NCBI GenBank assembly: GCA_050951725.1
Contig: JBMNJO010000012.1
Coordinates: 496,001 to 560,000 of the forward strand
Origin: DTU052 sp050951725
Lineage (GTDB): Bacteria; Bacillota; Syntrophomonadia; Syntrophomonadales; DTU052
DNA: 64,000 bases
Direction: 5' to 3'
Part shown: piece after piece, positions 1 through 8,446 of the stretch
How the letters are laid out: the number at the start of each line of letters is the position of its first letter
Position numbering within the stretch: position 1 is the stretch's first letter
Translations under genes and position numbers: made by a program
The notes under the pieces: generated by a model
What the model was told of the DNA's origin: nothing
Seen by the model: only the letters and a program-made list of their open reading frames with translations
Database searches by the model: none

Positions 1-1
1 T

Positions 2-1753
2 AATATGCGGACACTAAACTACCAGAATCCCCAGAAACAGCGCGAGATAGCCCAGGAAACCCTTGATATCTATGCGCCATTGGCTCACCGTTTAGGAATT
101 TTCAGGTTCAAATGGGAACTGGAGGATCTGTCATTAAAATTTCTGGTCCCAGAGGTGTACTATGAACTGGTTAGCCGTCTCAAAGTGAAACGTAAAGAAA
201 GAGAGCAGTATGTACAGAGCCTGATAGACCAGATAAGAGCTGGTCTGGATCGTTTGGGAATTGAGGCGGACATTGCCGGTCGGCCAAAGAACCTTTATTC
301 CATATACAACAAGATGCTGAAACAGGGAAAAGATCTGGATGAAATATATGATAAGATAGCCATTAGAGTTATAGTTAATTCGATAAGGGAATGTTATGGT
401 ATACTAGGCGTAATTCATACTCAGTGGAAGCCGCTGCCAGGGCGGTTTAAGGACTATATTGCCACACCCAAACCCAATATGTACCAGTCGCTGCATACTA
501 CATTGATCGGCCTGGGTGGAGAACCGTTTGAGGTGCAGATAAGAACCTGGGAGATGCACCAGACCGCGGAATACGGTATTGCAGCCCATTGGCGGTACAA
601 AGAAGGCTCGCACAGTGACCGGGATTTCGAAGAAAAACTATCCTGGTTGAGAAGGACTTTGGAATGGCAGCAGGATGTTAAGGACACTAAGGAATTCATG
701 GAGTCCCTTAAAATAGACCTGTTTTCTGCGACCGTATTTGTTTTTACCCCGAAAGGAGATGTTGTGGAGCTTCCTGCTGAGTCCTGCCCGGTTGATTTCG
801 CCTATCGGGTTCATACCGAAGTAGGACACCGTTGTATAGGCGCCAAGGTCAATGGCCGCATCGTTCCTCTTGAATACAAGCTAAATAACGGTGATATAGT
901 GGAGATACTTACCTCCAAGCAGTCGAATGGCCCGAGCCGGGATTGGCTGAATTTTGTCAAGACCTCCCAGGCCAAAAGCCGGATTAAAGCCTGGTTTAGA
1001 AGAGAGCAGCGGCAGGAGAACATAATTAAGGGACGGGATAGCCTGGAACTGGAGCTTAAGAGAAACAACCTTGATTTCCGGGAGTTCCTGAAAGAGGAGA
1101 GACTCCTGGAAATCGGGCGCAAGTTCAGCCTTAACCGGGTGGAAGACCTCTATGCGGCCATCGGTGATGGTGCCATTACCACCAATCAGGTTATTGGCAA
1201 GCTGACCGAAACCTATTTCCGGCAGAAAAAGCTCGATGATTTACTGATCATCCCTACGACTAAGAGCAGCGTACAACAGACCAAGGATAAGCCTTCCAAC
1301 GCTGTACGTGTCAAAGGGGTGGAAGATGTGGTAGCCCGTCTATCTCATTGCTGTAACCCTTTACCCGGAGATGAGGTAATTGGTTACATTACCCGGGGTA
1401 AGGGAGTCTCCGTACACCGTGTTGATTGCCCTAACATCAAAGCCCACGCTCGCACTGAGGCTGACAGGATAGTTGAGGTTGATTGGGTTTCTGCCAAACC
1501 TACGGTATATACCGTGGAAATTGAGGTTACTGCTATTGACAGGGCACGTCTGACCGCTGACGTTGTGACCATCATAGCTGATGCCCATATAGGGCTTCAC
1601 TCGGTCTTTTCAAGGGCCACCCGGAATTCTATGGCAACCATCAATTTGAAGTTGCAGATCAGGGACTTGGATCACCTGCAGGCGATAATGCAGCGGATCA
1701 GCAAAGTAAAAGATGTAGTGGAGGTAAGAAGGGTGGTCCCGACCGCCCATTAA
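2..1753 (+). CDS. relA: bifunctional (p)ppGpp synthetase/hydrolase, 5' end missing
   Basis: Makes and degrades the stringent-response alarmone (p)ppGpp in the cytoplasm. The window opens inside the N-terminal HD hydrolase domain (the His-Asn-Met-Arg-Thr-Leu stretch), so the true start lies upstream and about 583 residues are visible. In order there follow the synthetase domain (EYGIAAHW motif), a TGS domain, the Cys-Cys zinc-finger region (SHCCNPLPGD) and a C-terminal ACT domain. The synthetase loop reads RFKD, the RxKD form associated with bifunctional enzymes rather than synthetase-only RelA. Stop codon TAA at 1751; dtd starts four bases later, the usual Firmicute pairing. The identification is firm; the name relA follows Gram-positive usage. 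Confidence 0.95.
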   Translation, partial: NMRTLNYQNPQKQREIAQETLDIYAPLAHRLGIFRFKWELEDLSLKFLVPEVYYELVSRLKVKRKEREQYVQSLIDQIRAGLDRLGIEADIAGRPKNLYSIYNKMLKQGKDLDEIYDKIAIRVIVNSIRECYGILGVIHTQWKPLPGRFKDYIATPKPNMYQSLHTTLIGLGGEPFEVQIRTWEMHQTAEYGIAAHWRYKEGSHSDRDFEEKLSWLRRTLEWQQDVKDTKEFMESLKIDLFSATVFVFTPKGDVVELPAESCPVDFAYRVHTEVGHRCIGAKVNGRIVPLEYKLNNGDIVEILTSKQSNGPSRDWLNFVKTSQAKSRIKAWFRREQRQENIIKGRDSLELELKRNNLDFREFLKEERLLEIGRKFSLNRVEDLYAAIGDGAITTNQVIGKLTETYFRQKKLDDLLIIPTTKSSVQQTKDKPSNAVRVKGVEDVVARLSHCCNPLPGDEVIGYITRGKGVSVHRVDCPNIKAHARTEADRIVEVDWVSAKPTVYTVEIEVTAIDRARLTADVVTIIADAHIGLHSVFSRATRNSMATINLKLQIRDLDHLQAIMQRISKVKDVVEVRRVVPTAH

Positions 1754-1757
1754 CACC

Positions 1758-2201
1758 ATGAGGGCAGTAATACAAAGAGTTATCGAAGGCCAGGTTCAGG
1801 TTGGCGAGAGAACTACCGGCAGGATTGAACACGGATTGGTAGCTCTAATTGGGGTAGGTAAGGATGATGGTCTTCGGGATGTAGAATTCATAGCGGATAA
1901 GATAGTTAACCTGAGAATATTCGAAGACCAGGCAGGGAAGATGAACCTTTCAGTTTTGGATATCGGGGGTGCAGTCCTGGCGGTCCCGCAGTTTACCCTA
2001 TATGGTGATGCGAGAAAAGGCCGGAGGCCCAATTTTACGGAAGCGGCTCCACCAGAATTGGGGGTGCAGCTTTTCAATCAGGTTAAGGAACAAATTAAGG
2101 GTAAAGGTATCAGGGTTGAAACAGGTGAATTTGGGGCGCATATGGTAGTGAGGATCATTAACGATGGGCCCTGTACAATATTACTGGATAGCAGAGCATG
2201 A
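1758..2201 (+). CDS. dtd: D-aminoacyl-tRNA deacylase
   Basis: Hydrolyses D-amino acids (classically D-Tyr) and misattached glycine from tRNA, a chirality proofreading step. The 147-residue length is standard. The PQFTLYGDARKGRRPNF block matches the conserved Ser/Pro-Gln-Phe-Thr-Leu motif of the family, and the C-terminal NDGPCT carries the Gly-cisPro element that excludes L-substrates. ATG at 1758 lies four bases after the relA stop, so the two are almost certainly cotranscribed and translationally coupled. Confidence 0.95.
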   Translation: MRAVIQRVIEGQVQVGERTTGRIEHGLVALIGVGKDDGLRDVEFIADKIVNLRIFEDQAGKMNLSVLDIGGAVLAVPQFTLYGDARKGRRPNFTEAAPPELGVQLFNQVKEQIKGKGIRVETGEFGAHMVVRIINDGPCTILLDSRA

Positions 2202-2222
2202 TATTTAGGAGGTTAATTGTTC

Positions 2223-2843
2223 ATGATTCTTAAAGGTCTTGAGATCGGTGGCGTAGGAGCGAACTGTTACATTATCGGATGTGAGGAGACCAGAGAAGGT
2301 GCCATCATTGATCCTGGCGGCGGCGCAGATTCAATTCTGCGAGTTGTACGGGAAGAGAATCTTACCATCAAGTATATAATCAATACCCATGGTCACATCG
2401 ACCATATTGGCGCCAATACCAAAGTAAAGGAAGTCACCGGGGCAGATATTCTTATTCACGAAAAAGATGCGAAGATGTTAACCAGTGCAGCCGCCAACTT
2501 CTCAATGTTTATGGGTCAAAGGATCACCAGTCCCGCCGCCAGCCGGTTGCTGAAGGATGGCGATACTATAAAAATAGGAACTACAGTTGAGCTCACGGTT
2601 ATCCATACTCCCGGTCACACACCGGGGGGCATCTGCCTGAAAACCGGCAATATCATCTTTTCCGGCGATACGCTCTTTGCCGGCTCCATTGGTCGTACCG
2701 ATTTCCCGGGCGGATCCTACAAGACTCTGATTAATTCAATAACTGAGAAGCTGATGTGTTATGATGATGACGTGATAGTTTATCCCGGACATATGCAACC
2801 CACTACCATCGGTTTTGAACGCAAGCATAATCCATTTTTATAA
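2223..2843 (+). CDS. metallo-beta-lactamase-fold hydrolase, glyoxalase II-like
   Basis: A 206-residue zinc-dependent hydrolase of the metallo-beta-lactamase superfamily, close to the YcbL/GloB-like group commonly found beside relA-dtd. The metal motif THGHIDHIG is at residues 55-63. Later come GHTPGG, FSGDTLF with the bridging Asp, and YPGH near the C-terminus, so the active site is complete. The substrate is unknown; a glutathione-independent thioester hydrolase is one possibility. The Shine-Dalgarno TAGGAGG at 2206-2212 fits ATG 2223 (10-base gap) better than an upstream in-frame TTG at 2217 (4-base gap). Confidence 0.85.
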   Translation: MILKGLEIGGVGANCYIIGCEETREGAIIDPGGGADSILRVVREENLTIKYIINTHGHIDHIGANTKVKEVTGADILIHEKDAKMLTSAAANFSMFMGQRITSPAASRLLKDGDTIKIGTTVELTVIHTPGHTPGGICLKTGNIIFSGDTLFAGSIGRTDFPGGSYKTLINSITEKLMCYDDDVIVYPGHMQPTTIGFERKHNPFL

Positions 2844-2852
2844 AAAGAACAG

Positions 2853-2882
2853 TTTACTTCATAATTCAGCTTATGCTATCAT
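2853..2882 (+). promoter_or_regulatory. putative sigma-A promoter of the tandem T-box transcript
   Basis: TTTACT at 2853-2858 and TATCAT at 2877-2882 are separated by 18 bp and sit about 30 bases before the first T-box stem I. Both boxes are imperfect, so this is only a candidate start for the paaK leader transcript. Confidence 0.35.
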
Positions 2883-2904
2883 CTATATTAATCCAATATC
2901 AACA

Positions 2905-3176
2905 GAAGTAATGATAAAGGAAAGTAGGCTCGGGGTGCTTTTTCCAGGGAGAAGACGTCGTGACTGGAAGCGTCTTCAAAAGGAACGAGCTGAAGTTCCC
3001 TTTAGAACTCCCAACTGAAACCATTATGGAAAGTAGGTGAGGGCGGAGACTTCCACCGTTAAAAGGAAGGGGGTATCGGATAAGTCATCCCGTACCTTTT
3101 CAAGCGGACTATGTCAATTAGGGTGGTACCGCGGAAGGAGTAAGCCTTTCGTCCCTTGGGGAGGAAGGCTTTTTTG
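2905..3176 (+). ncRNA. T-box leader 1 (no gene directly behind it)
   Basis: A complete tRNA-sensing T-box leader. The stem I base pairs 2915-2920 with 2999-3004. An AGTA loop-E element at 2923-2926 lies opposite GAA at 2992-2994, closed above by 2927-2932/2986-2991. The conserved T-box AGGGTGGTACCGCGG is at 3120-3134, and the terminator stem 3143-3148/3165-3170 is followed by a U-run. The specifier is unclear: the register used by T-box 2 gives GUU (Val, 2995-2997), and one base further gives UUC (Phe). The following base is C rather than the usual purine in both readings. The next element is another T-box, not a coding region. Confidence 0.85.
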
Positions 3177-3310
3177 ATGGCGTGATGTCCGACCCGCCGC
3201 ACAATCGTGATCCCAGGGTGACAGTATTACGTGAGGCAAGCAGTTGGTGTTGCCCATGGCATCCAGACTTACGAATTATTAATTTTCACAGGGGAATCAA
3301 ATTTAGATAA

Positions 3311-3592
3311 CCATAAATGCAGTGACCGGGAAGTAGTAAGTTTACGAGTTCCTTGCAGAGAGTTGGCGGATGGTGTGAGCCAATAAGGAAAAGTATTCCG
3401 AATTCATCCCGAGAGCAGCACGCTGAACAGATTTAAGTAGGTGGTGACGGTTTCGCCCGTTATAGCGATAGGGTATAAGCATTTGCCGTACCCGAAGAGG
3501 ATGCTGCTCGCGAGAGGGCATTGAACTAAGGTGGTACCACGGGAAGATTATTACAGCCCGTCCTTTGAACAACAGAGGACAGGGCTTTTTTA
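3311..3592 (+). ncRNA. T-box leader 2, Phe (UUC) specifier, controls paaK/ACT
   Basis: A second complete T-box in series with the first. The lower stem I helix CGGGA 3327-3331 pairs with TCCCG 3407-3411. AGTA at 3332-3335 faces GAA at 3400-3402, followed by the codon TTC at 3403-3405 and a purine A, the textbook specifier arrangement. The distal stem TTGGC/GCCAA with its GGTG loop is present near 3362-3382. T-box sequence AAGGTGGTACCACGGG at 3528-3543; terminator 3555-3564/3576-3586 with a T6 tail. It lies 45 bases ahead of the phenylacetate-CoA ligase start, so uncharged tRNA-Phe should allow transcription of that gene. Confidence 0.88.
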
Positions 3593-3636
3593 TTGTCTTG
3601 TCCTCGCAAATATACTTTATAAATGGAGGTACAAGA

Positions 3637-4959
3637 ATGAAAACAAAGTACAAAGAACACAAGATTTACAATCCCCAAATGGAATGCATGAGTCGTGAAG
3701 GATTACGTGAATTACAGAGTAAAAGGCTTCGTGAGACAGTAAAGATCGAGTATGAGAATGTCCCGCTGTATCGTTCACGCATGGATGCCAAAGGAATAAA
3801 GCCTGAAGACATTCAAACGGTAGATGATCTGAAACATTTGCCCTTCACGGAAAAAACAGATTTGCGTGATGAGTTCCCTTACGGGCTGCTGGCAGCACCA
3901 AAGTCAGAGATTGTTCGTATACAGGGGTCATCAGGAACTACAGGAAAACCAATTGTTTCCGGATATACACAAAATGATGTGGATGTATGGACAGAGGTGG
4001 TAGCTCGTGCCATTACTGCGGCTGGAGGCGGAAAGGACGATATTGTTCAAGTTGCCTACGGCTATGGGTTATTTACAGGTGGTCTGGGTGTACATCAGGG
4101 AGCATCAAAAGTTGGCGCCATGGTTGTACCAATGTCCAGCGGAAATACCCAGCGCCAGATTTTGATGATGAAAGAACTCGGGGTAACCATGCTTTGCTGT
4201 ACGCCCTCTTATGCAACATTCCTCGGAGAGACTGTTCGAGAAATGGGAATCAAACCGGAAGAACTGCAATTGAAATCAGGCTGTTTCGGAGCTGAGCCAT
4301 GGTCAGAAGAGATGAGGGCCAATTTAGAAGAACTCTTGGATATAGACGCATGTGATATCTATGGTTTAACAGAAATCTGCGGGCCTGGTGTTGCGTTTGA
4401 ATGCTTGGAGAAGCAAGGGATGCATGTCAATGAAGATCATTTTGTTGTAGAAATTATAGATCCGGTAACAGAAGAACCACTTCCATACGGAGAGTCAGGG
4501 GAACTCGTAATTACAACAATTACGAGAACTGGAATGCCTATGCTTCGCTACAGAACCCGTGATATTTGCAGATTGGATGCCTCTCCATGCAAATGCGGAC
4601 GTAAAAATGTCAGGATGAAGAGAATTACCGGGCGTACCGATGATATGCTTGTTATACGGGGTGTTAATGTATTCCCCAGTCAGATTGAATCTGTGTTGGT
4701 CGGTTTGGACGGCGTTTCTCCGCACTATATGCTGGTTGTAGACCGAATGAAGTCAACAGATAGATTAGAAGTACAAGTGGAGCTTACGGACGAAATGTTC
4801 TCTGATACTGTAGCTGAGATAGAAAAATTAAGAGACGGGATTCAAGATAGAATTAAATCAGTGATTGGAATTAGCGCGAAAATAAAACTGGTACCGCCAA
4901 AATCCATTCCGAGATCTGAAGGAAAAGCGAAGAGAATTCTTGATAAAAGAAACATTTAA
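3637..4959 (+). CDS. paaK: phenylacetate-CoA ligase, T-box-controlled copy
   Basis: An adenylate-forming enzyme that activates an arylacetate (phenylacetate, possibly indoleacetate or 4-hydroxyphenylacetate) to its CoA thioester with ATP. It is 440 residues, full length. The nucleotide motif GSSGTTGKP is near residues 97-105, followed by YGLTE, YRTRD, GRTDDM and the C-terminal catalytic Lys region SEGKAKR. ATG at 3637 is chosen over an upstream in-frame TTG because GGAGG at 3625-3629 is well spaced and the upstream extension lies inside the T-box terminator. It forms an operon with the ACT gene. The sequence reads A-richer than paralog 2 at 11506. In anaerobes this family often works with indolepyruvate oxidoreductase, which is not in the window. 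Confidence 0.92.
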   Translation: MKTKYKEHKIYNPQMECMSREGLRELQSKRLRETVKIEYENVPLYRSRMDAKGIKPEDIQTVDDLKHLPFTEKTDLRDEFPYGLLAAPKSEIVRIQGSSGTTGKPIVSGYTQNDVDVWTEVVARAITAAGGGKDDIVQVAYGYGLFTGGLGVHQGASKVGAMVVPMSSGNTQRQILMMKELGVTMLCCTPSYATFLGETVREMGIKPEELQLKSGCFGAEPWSEEMRANLEELLDIDACDIYGLTEICGPGVAFECLEKQGMHVNEDHFVVEIIDPVTEEPLPYGESGELVITTITRTGMPMLRYRTRDICRLDASPCKCGRKNVRMKRITGRTDDMLVIRGVNVFPSQIESVLVGLDGVSPHYMLVVDRMKSTDRLEVQVELTDEMFSDTVAEIEKLRDGIQDRIKSVIGISAKIKLVPPKSIPRSEGKAKRILDKRNI

Positions 4960-4973
4960 AAGGAGGTATCAGT

Positions 4974-5411
4974 ATGTTTATTACGCAGATTTCCGTGTAT
5001 TTGGAAAACGTCCGGGGAGCTTTACGAGAGATGACCAAATTGCTGGCAGAGAACGGGATTGATATCATGGCTCTTTCTATAGCGGATACCTCGAATTTTG
5101 GTATTGTTCGGCTGATCGTTCGGGAGGCTTGTATTGACAAGGCATTAAACTGTATGAAAGATGCAGGCTTTATGGTTAAAAAAACTAATGTAATATGCGT
5201 AGGCGTGCCTAATAAACCGGGCGCATTGGATAAGGTTTTAGCGGTTGCTGAAGAGACAGATGCTTCAATTGAATATATGTATTCTTTTAACTACAGTGTG
5301 AATGGTGATGCCTTATTGGTTTTACGATTCTCGGACAGTGCAAGGGTCATAGAACTATTTAACGAAAGAAATATTAGAATGTATTCTCAAGAAGAAATTG
5401 ACAGGTTATAA
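4974..5411 (+). CDS. tandem ACT-domain protein paired with paaK (copy 1)
   Basis: A 145-residue protein made of two ACT domains (roughly residues 1-70 and 71-140), the small amino-acid-binding fold. No enzymatic domain is attached. The start is well supported by AGGAGG just upstream. It follows the phenylacetate-CoA ligase by 14 bases. A close homolog follows the second ligase at 12929, so the ligase/ACT pairing is conserved within this genome. A role as an aromatic-amino-acid sensor for the ligase or its pathway is inference. Confidence 0.85.
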   Translation: MFITQISVYLENVRGALREMTKLLAENGIDIMALSIADTSNFGIVRLIVREACIDKALNCMKDAGFMVKKTNVICVGVPNKPGALDKVLAVAEETDASIEYMYSFNYSVNGDALLVLRFSDSARVIELFNERNIRMYSQEEIDRL

Positions 5412-5480
5412 GGGCAGCTGTTAAGCAGGTATATCGCGGGAGATAAACCTCTCGTTCCTGGCAGGGGAGAGAGGTTTCTT
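5411..5480 (+). terminator. terminator with decayed T-box-like sequence
   Basis: A 9-bp stem (5445-5453 with 5469-5477) directly after the ACT stop codon forms a terminator, although the U-tail is interrupted. The preceding stretch (GGTATATCGCGGGAGA, 5428-5443) and the stem CCTCTCGTTCCTGG resemble the 3' half of a T-box leader with its core motif degraded. It may be a relic; only the hairpin is certain. Confidence 0.55.
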
Positions 5481-5641
5481 CATTTAATATGACTGTAACA
5501 CTGGTTGGAAAGGGGGAATGGTTATAGAATAGAAAAAGCACCGCAAACAACGCGCAGGGAAATCGAAAACTGCTACGGCAGGGACGATTGAATCCATTCG
5601 GATTGCAAAGGAAACAATCTGGGAAAGGGAAGGACTCTATA

Positions 5642-7105
5642 ATGCCTGGTGGTGGACACATGCTGATTGGTTTGAACGTAACAGATGGTTACGACGGTGG
5701 GCTTCACGAAATTATACGGCTTTTTTTTCCCCGCTCCCAGGTCACTTATGAAGGCACTGGTAATGACCTGCAGGTCAATATTAGAGTGGTCGAGGGCCCC
5801 GGATTTCTGGACCTGACAGGTGAACTCCAGGGTATGCTGAATGCCGGGAAGCAAGGCCGGATTACTGCCGGCGATCCGGTGGAGACGAAAAGAGAAATGC
5901 GGTGTTTTGCCTATAGCCTGTTAAGCCAGGCCACTTCCACAGTTCCCAGTCCTTATGGCATCCTTACCGGGGTAAGGCCGACCAAACTGGTCCACCGTTA
6001 CCTTGACCGCGGCTATTCCCGCCAGATGATACTAAGGGAACTGGAAGACAAATACCTGGTGGTGCCGGAAAAGGCCGAACTGCTTATTGATGTGGCCCTG
6101 CGGAACCGCCCCTATCTTCCTAACCAGGAGGAGGCCAGGAGATTCATTGGGGTTTACATCGGTATTCCCTATTGCCCCAGTCGATGTCATTACTGCTCAT
6201 TTCCCGGCTACCCGTTACAACACCGGCCTGGGTTGTCCGAGTTTTTTCAGGCCCTGATCTACGAAGTCCGTCAAACCGGTCAGGCACTTAAGGAGCTTAA
6301 CCTGGTAGTCGATAACCTGTATATTGGTGGGGGTACCCCTACAGTGCTGGATGCACCTCTCTGGGATAAGCTGCTGGACTCCCTGCACGGCGGCATACTG
6401 GGACCGGAAACAACAGAGTTTACCGTCGAAGCGGGTCGTCCGGATACCCTCAAACCTGAGATCCTGAATCTGCTCATGAACGGGGGAGTCAATCGCATAT
6501 GCGTCAACCCCCAGACCATGAACGACAAGACCCTGATTCGAATCGGCAGGCAGCATAACGCGCAGATGATAAGGGATGCATTTGCACTGGTGCGGCAAAC
6601 TGGTTTCAAACACATCAACATGGATTTAATAGTGGGTTTGCCGGAAGAGGGTCGTACCGAGTTCGAGGAAAGCCTGCGAGAGGTGCTGCGATTGGGTCCG
6701 GAAAGCATCACCGTTCATCACCTTTCCCGCAAGCGTGGCTCCATATGGCAAATGCAGGATGTGACTGTAAATCAGGACCCCGCCGGCCAGGCAATCGGGA
6801 ATACCGGTGAGATAATGGCCGCGGCCGGATATCTTCCCTACTATCTTTACCGTCAGAAGTACATGAGGGGCAACCAGGAAAATATCGGCTATGCCCGGCC
6901 GGGCTCCTTCAGCAAATACAATATCAGGATTATTGAGGAACGGCAGACTATTGTCGGATTGGGCGGAGGTGCTGCCAGCAAGTTCGTCAATCCAGACAAT
7001 TGGACCCTGACTGCCTTCTATCATCCTAAAGACCCTGCCACCTACATAAACAAGGTGGAAGGGCTGATAAACGCCCAAGTTGACAAGCTTAGAGCCTTAT
7101 CCTAG
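5642..7105 (+). CDS. hemZ: radical SAM HemZ/HemW-like protein (coproporphyrinogen dehydrogenase family)
   Basis: A 487-residue radical SAM protein of the HemN/HemZ family. The Fe-S cluster motif CPSRCHYC (CX3CX2C) is at residues 178-185, followed by the GGGTPT SAM-binding glycine motif and a C-terminal HemN-like region. An N-terminal extension of about 165 residues precedes the radical SAM core, as in HemZ. Family members oxidise coproporphyrinogen III anaerobically or act as heme chaperones; which applies here cannot be read from sequence. ATG 5642 has AAGGA eight bases upstream; ATG 5660 is an alternative. Location just before hisS-aspS is common in Clostridia. Confidence 0.8.
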   Translation: MPGGGHMLIGLNVTDGYDGGLHEIIRLFFPRSQVTYEGTGNDLQVNIRVVEGPGFLDLTGELQGMLNAGKQGRITAGDPVETKREMRCFAYSLLSQATSTVPSPYGILTGVRPTKLVHRYLDRGYSRQMILRELEDKYLVVPEKAELLIDVALRNRPYLPNQEEARRFIGVYIGIPYCPSRCHYCSFPGYPLQHRPGLSEFFQALIYEVRQTGQALKELNLVVDNLYIGGGTPTVLDAPLWDKLLDSLHGGILGPETTEFTVEAGRPDTLKPEILNLLMNGGVNRICVNPQTMNDKTLIRIGRQHNAQMIRDAFALVRQTGFKHINMDLIVGLPEEGRTEFEESLREVLRLGPESITVHHLSRKRGSIWQMQDVTVNQDPAGQAIGNTGEIMAAAGYLPYYLYRQKYMRGNQENIGYARPGSFSKYNIRIIEERQTIVGLGGGAASKFVNPDNWTLTAFYHPKDPATYINKVEGLINAQVDKLRALS

Positions 7106-7164
7106 AATAAAATTTAGCGTTTTTTGCGGATTTACCCAGTATTATTGAACCGGAGGAACCAGAC

Positions 7165-8436
7165 ATGGATTTATCGGGACCTAGAGGGACCCATGATATA
7201 CTGCCGAACGAATCCTATTATTGGCATATCATCGAGTCTAACCTTCGCCAAATCGCCGAGCTTTATGGATATTCAGAGGTGCGATTGCCAATCTTCGAAC
7301 ATACCGAGCTTTTTGAACGTGGAGTCGGAGATTCCACCGATATTGTCCAGAAAGAGATGTATACCTTTGAGGATCGCGGTAACCGCAGTCTGACCCTGAG
7401 GCCGGAAGGTACCGCCCCCTGTGCACGGGCCTTCATCGAGCATAAAATCTATAACCAGGCCCAACCGACAAAATGGTATTACATGGGGCCCATGTTCAGG
7501 TATGATCGTCCCCAGGCCGGCAGGTACCGGCAGTTTCACCAGTTTGGACTGGAGGTTTTCGGCAGTCAGGATCCGGATGTTGATGCCGAGGTAATCGCCA
7601 TACTGGTGCGGATAGTTGAGAAGATGGGTATAAAGAATGGGGAACTGCACTTGAATACGGTAGGTTGTCCCGATTGCAGACCCTTATACCGTGAAAGGCT
7701 CTTGCAGTATATGACTCCCTTTGCGGGGGAACTCTGTGAGGACTGCCAGCAAAGGCTGAATAAGAATCCGCTGCGAGTGTTGGACTGTAAGGTCCCCCGT
7801 TGCCGGGAACTGGTAAAGGAACACCCCAAGCTGCACAGTTACCTATGCGAACGGTGCGGAACCCATTTTGAACAGGTCATGAAGACTCTATCAGCCTATA
7901 AAGTAGATTATGTGTTGGATTCCCAGTTAGTTCGGGGACTCGATTACTATACCAAGACAGCTTTTGAACTCTTGATACCGGATCTTGGTGCCCAGGCGGC
8001 CGTCGGAGGCGGCGGAAGGTATGACGGCTTGATAGAAGAGTGTGGTGGTCCGTCCACCCCCGGTATCGGTTTTGCTATGGGTTTGGAACGACTGTTGATG
8101 GTCGCTCAGAAGCAGAATTCCGAGATATGGCACATACCCCCCGCTATGGAGGTGTTTGTGGCCGTGGCTGACAAGGAATATGACAGAAATGCCTGCCTGT
8201 TGCTGGATAGGCTCCGCCAGTCCGGTATAAAAGCGGATAAAGACTACATGGATAGAAGCCTCAAGGCGCAAATGAAGTATGCCGGGAAAAACGGGGCCCG
8301 ATTTGTTGCAGTTATCGGAGAAGAGGAAATCAGGAAAGACAGTTTTGTTTTACGCGACATGCTGAACAAGGAGCAAAAAGAAGTCCCCTCGAGTCAGATT
8401 ATTGACTTGATTAAGTCCGAATTGGTCACACCTTAA
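7165..8436 (+). CDS. hisS: histidyl-tRNA synthetase
   Basis: Charges tRNA-His. A 423-residue class II synthetase. Motif 2 region RPEGTAP is near residues 79-85, the histidine signature RGLDYYT follows mid-protein, and the C-terminal anticodon-binding domain is complete. The GGAGG ribosome site sits eight bases before ATG 7165. It is followed by aspS after 10 bases, the classic Firmicute hisS-aspS operon. In Bacillus this operon has a T-box, but the 59-base gap upstream here is too short for one. Confidence 0.97.
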   Translation: MDLSGPRGTHDILPNESYYWHIIESNLRQIAELYGYSEVRLPIFEHTELFERGVGDSTDIVQKEMYTFEDRGNRSLTLRPEGTAPCARAFIEHKIYNQAQPTKWYYMGPMFRYDRPQAGRYRQFHQFGLEVFGSQDPDVDAEVIAILVRIVEKMGIKNGELHLNTVGCPDCRPLYRERLLQYMTPFAGELCEDCQQRLNKNPLRVLDCKVPRCRELVKEHPKLHSYLCERCGTHFEQVMKTLSAYKVDYVLDSQLVRGLDYYTKTAFELLIPDLGAQAAVGGGGRYDGLIEECGGPSTPGIGFAMGLERLLMVAQKQNSEIWHIPPAMEVFVAVADKEYDRNACLLLDRLRQSGIKADKDYMDRSLKAQMKYAGKNGARFVAVIGEEEIRKDSFVLRDMLNKEQKEVPSSQIIDLIKSELVTP

Positions 8437-8446
8437 GGAGGAAATT

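Noticed and set aside
2815..3018. 67-codon plus-strand frame after the first metallo-hydrolase
   Set aside because: It overlaps the hydrolase end and runs through T-box 1 stem I; no ribosome site and no recognisable protein.
2844..3636. tRNA-like structures in the long gap before paaK
   Set aside because: The helices belong to T-box leaders; no cloverleaf with acceptor stem and TΨC arm can be drawn.
3637..5411. horizontal transfer of the first paaK-ACT module
   Set aside because: Its codons look A-richer than neighbours by eye, but no composition calculation could be run and no flanking mobile element is present.
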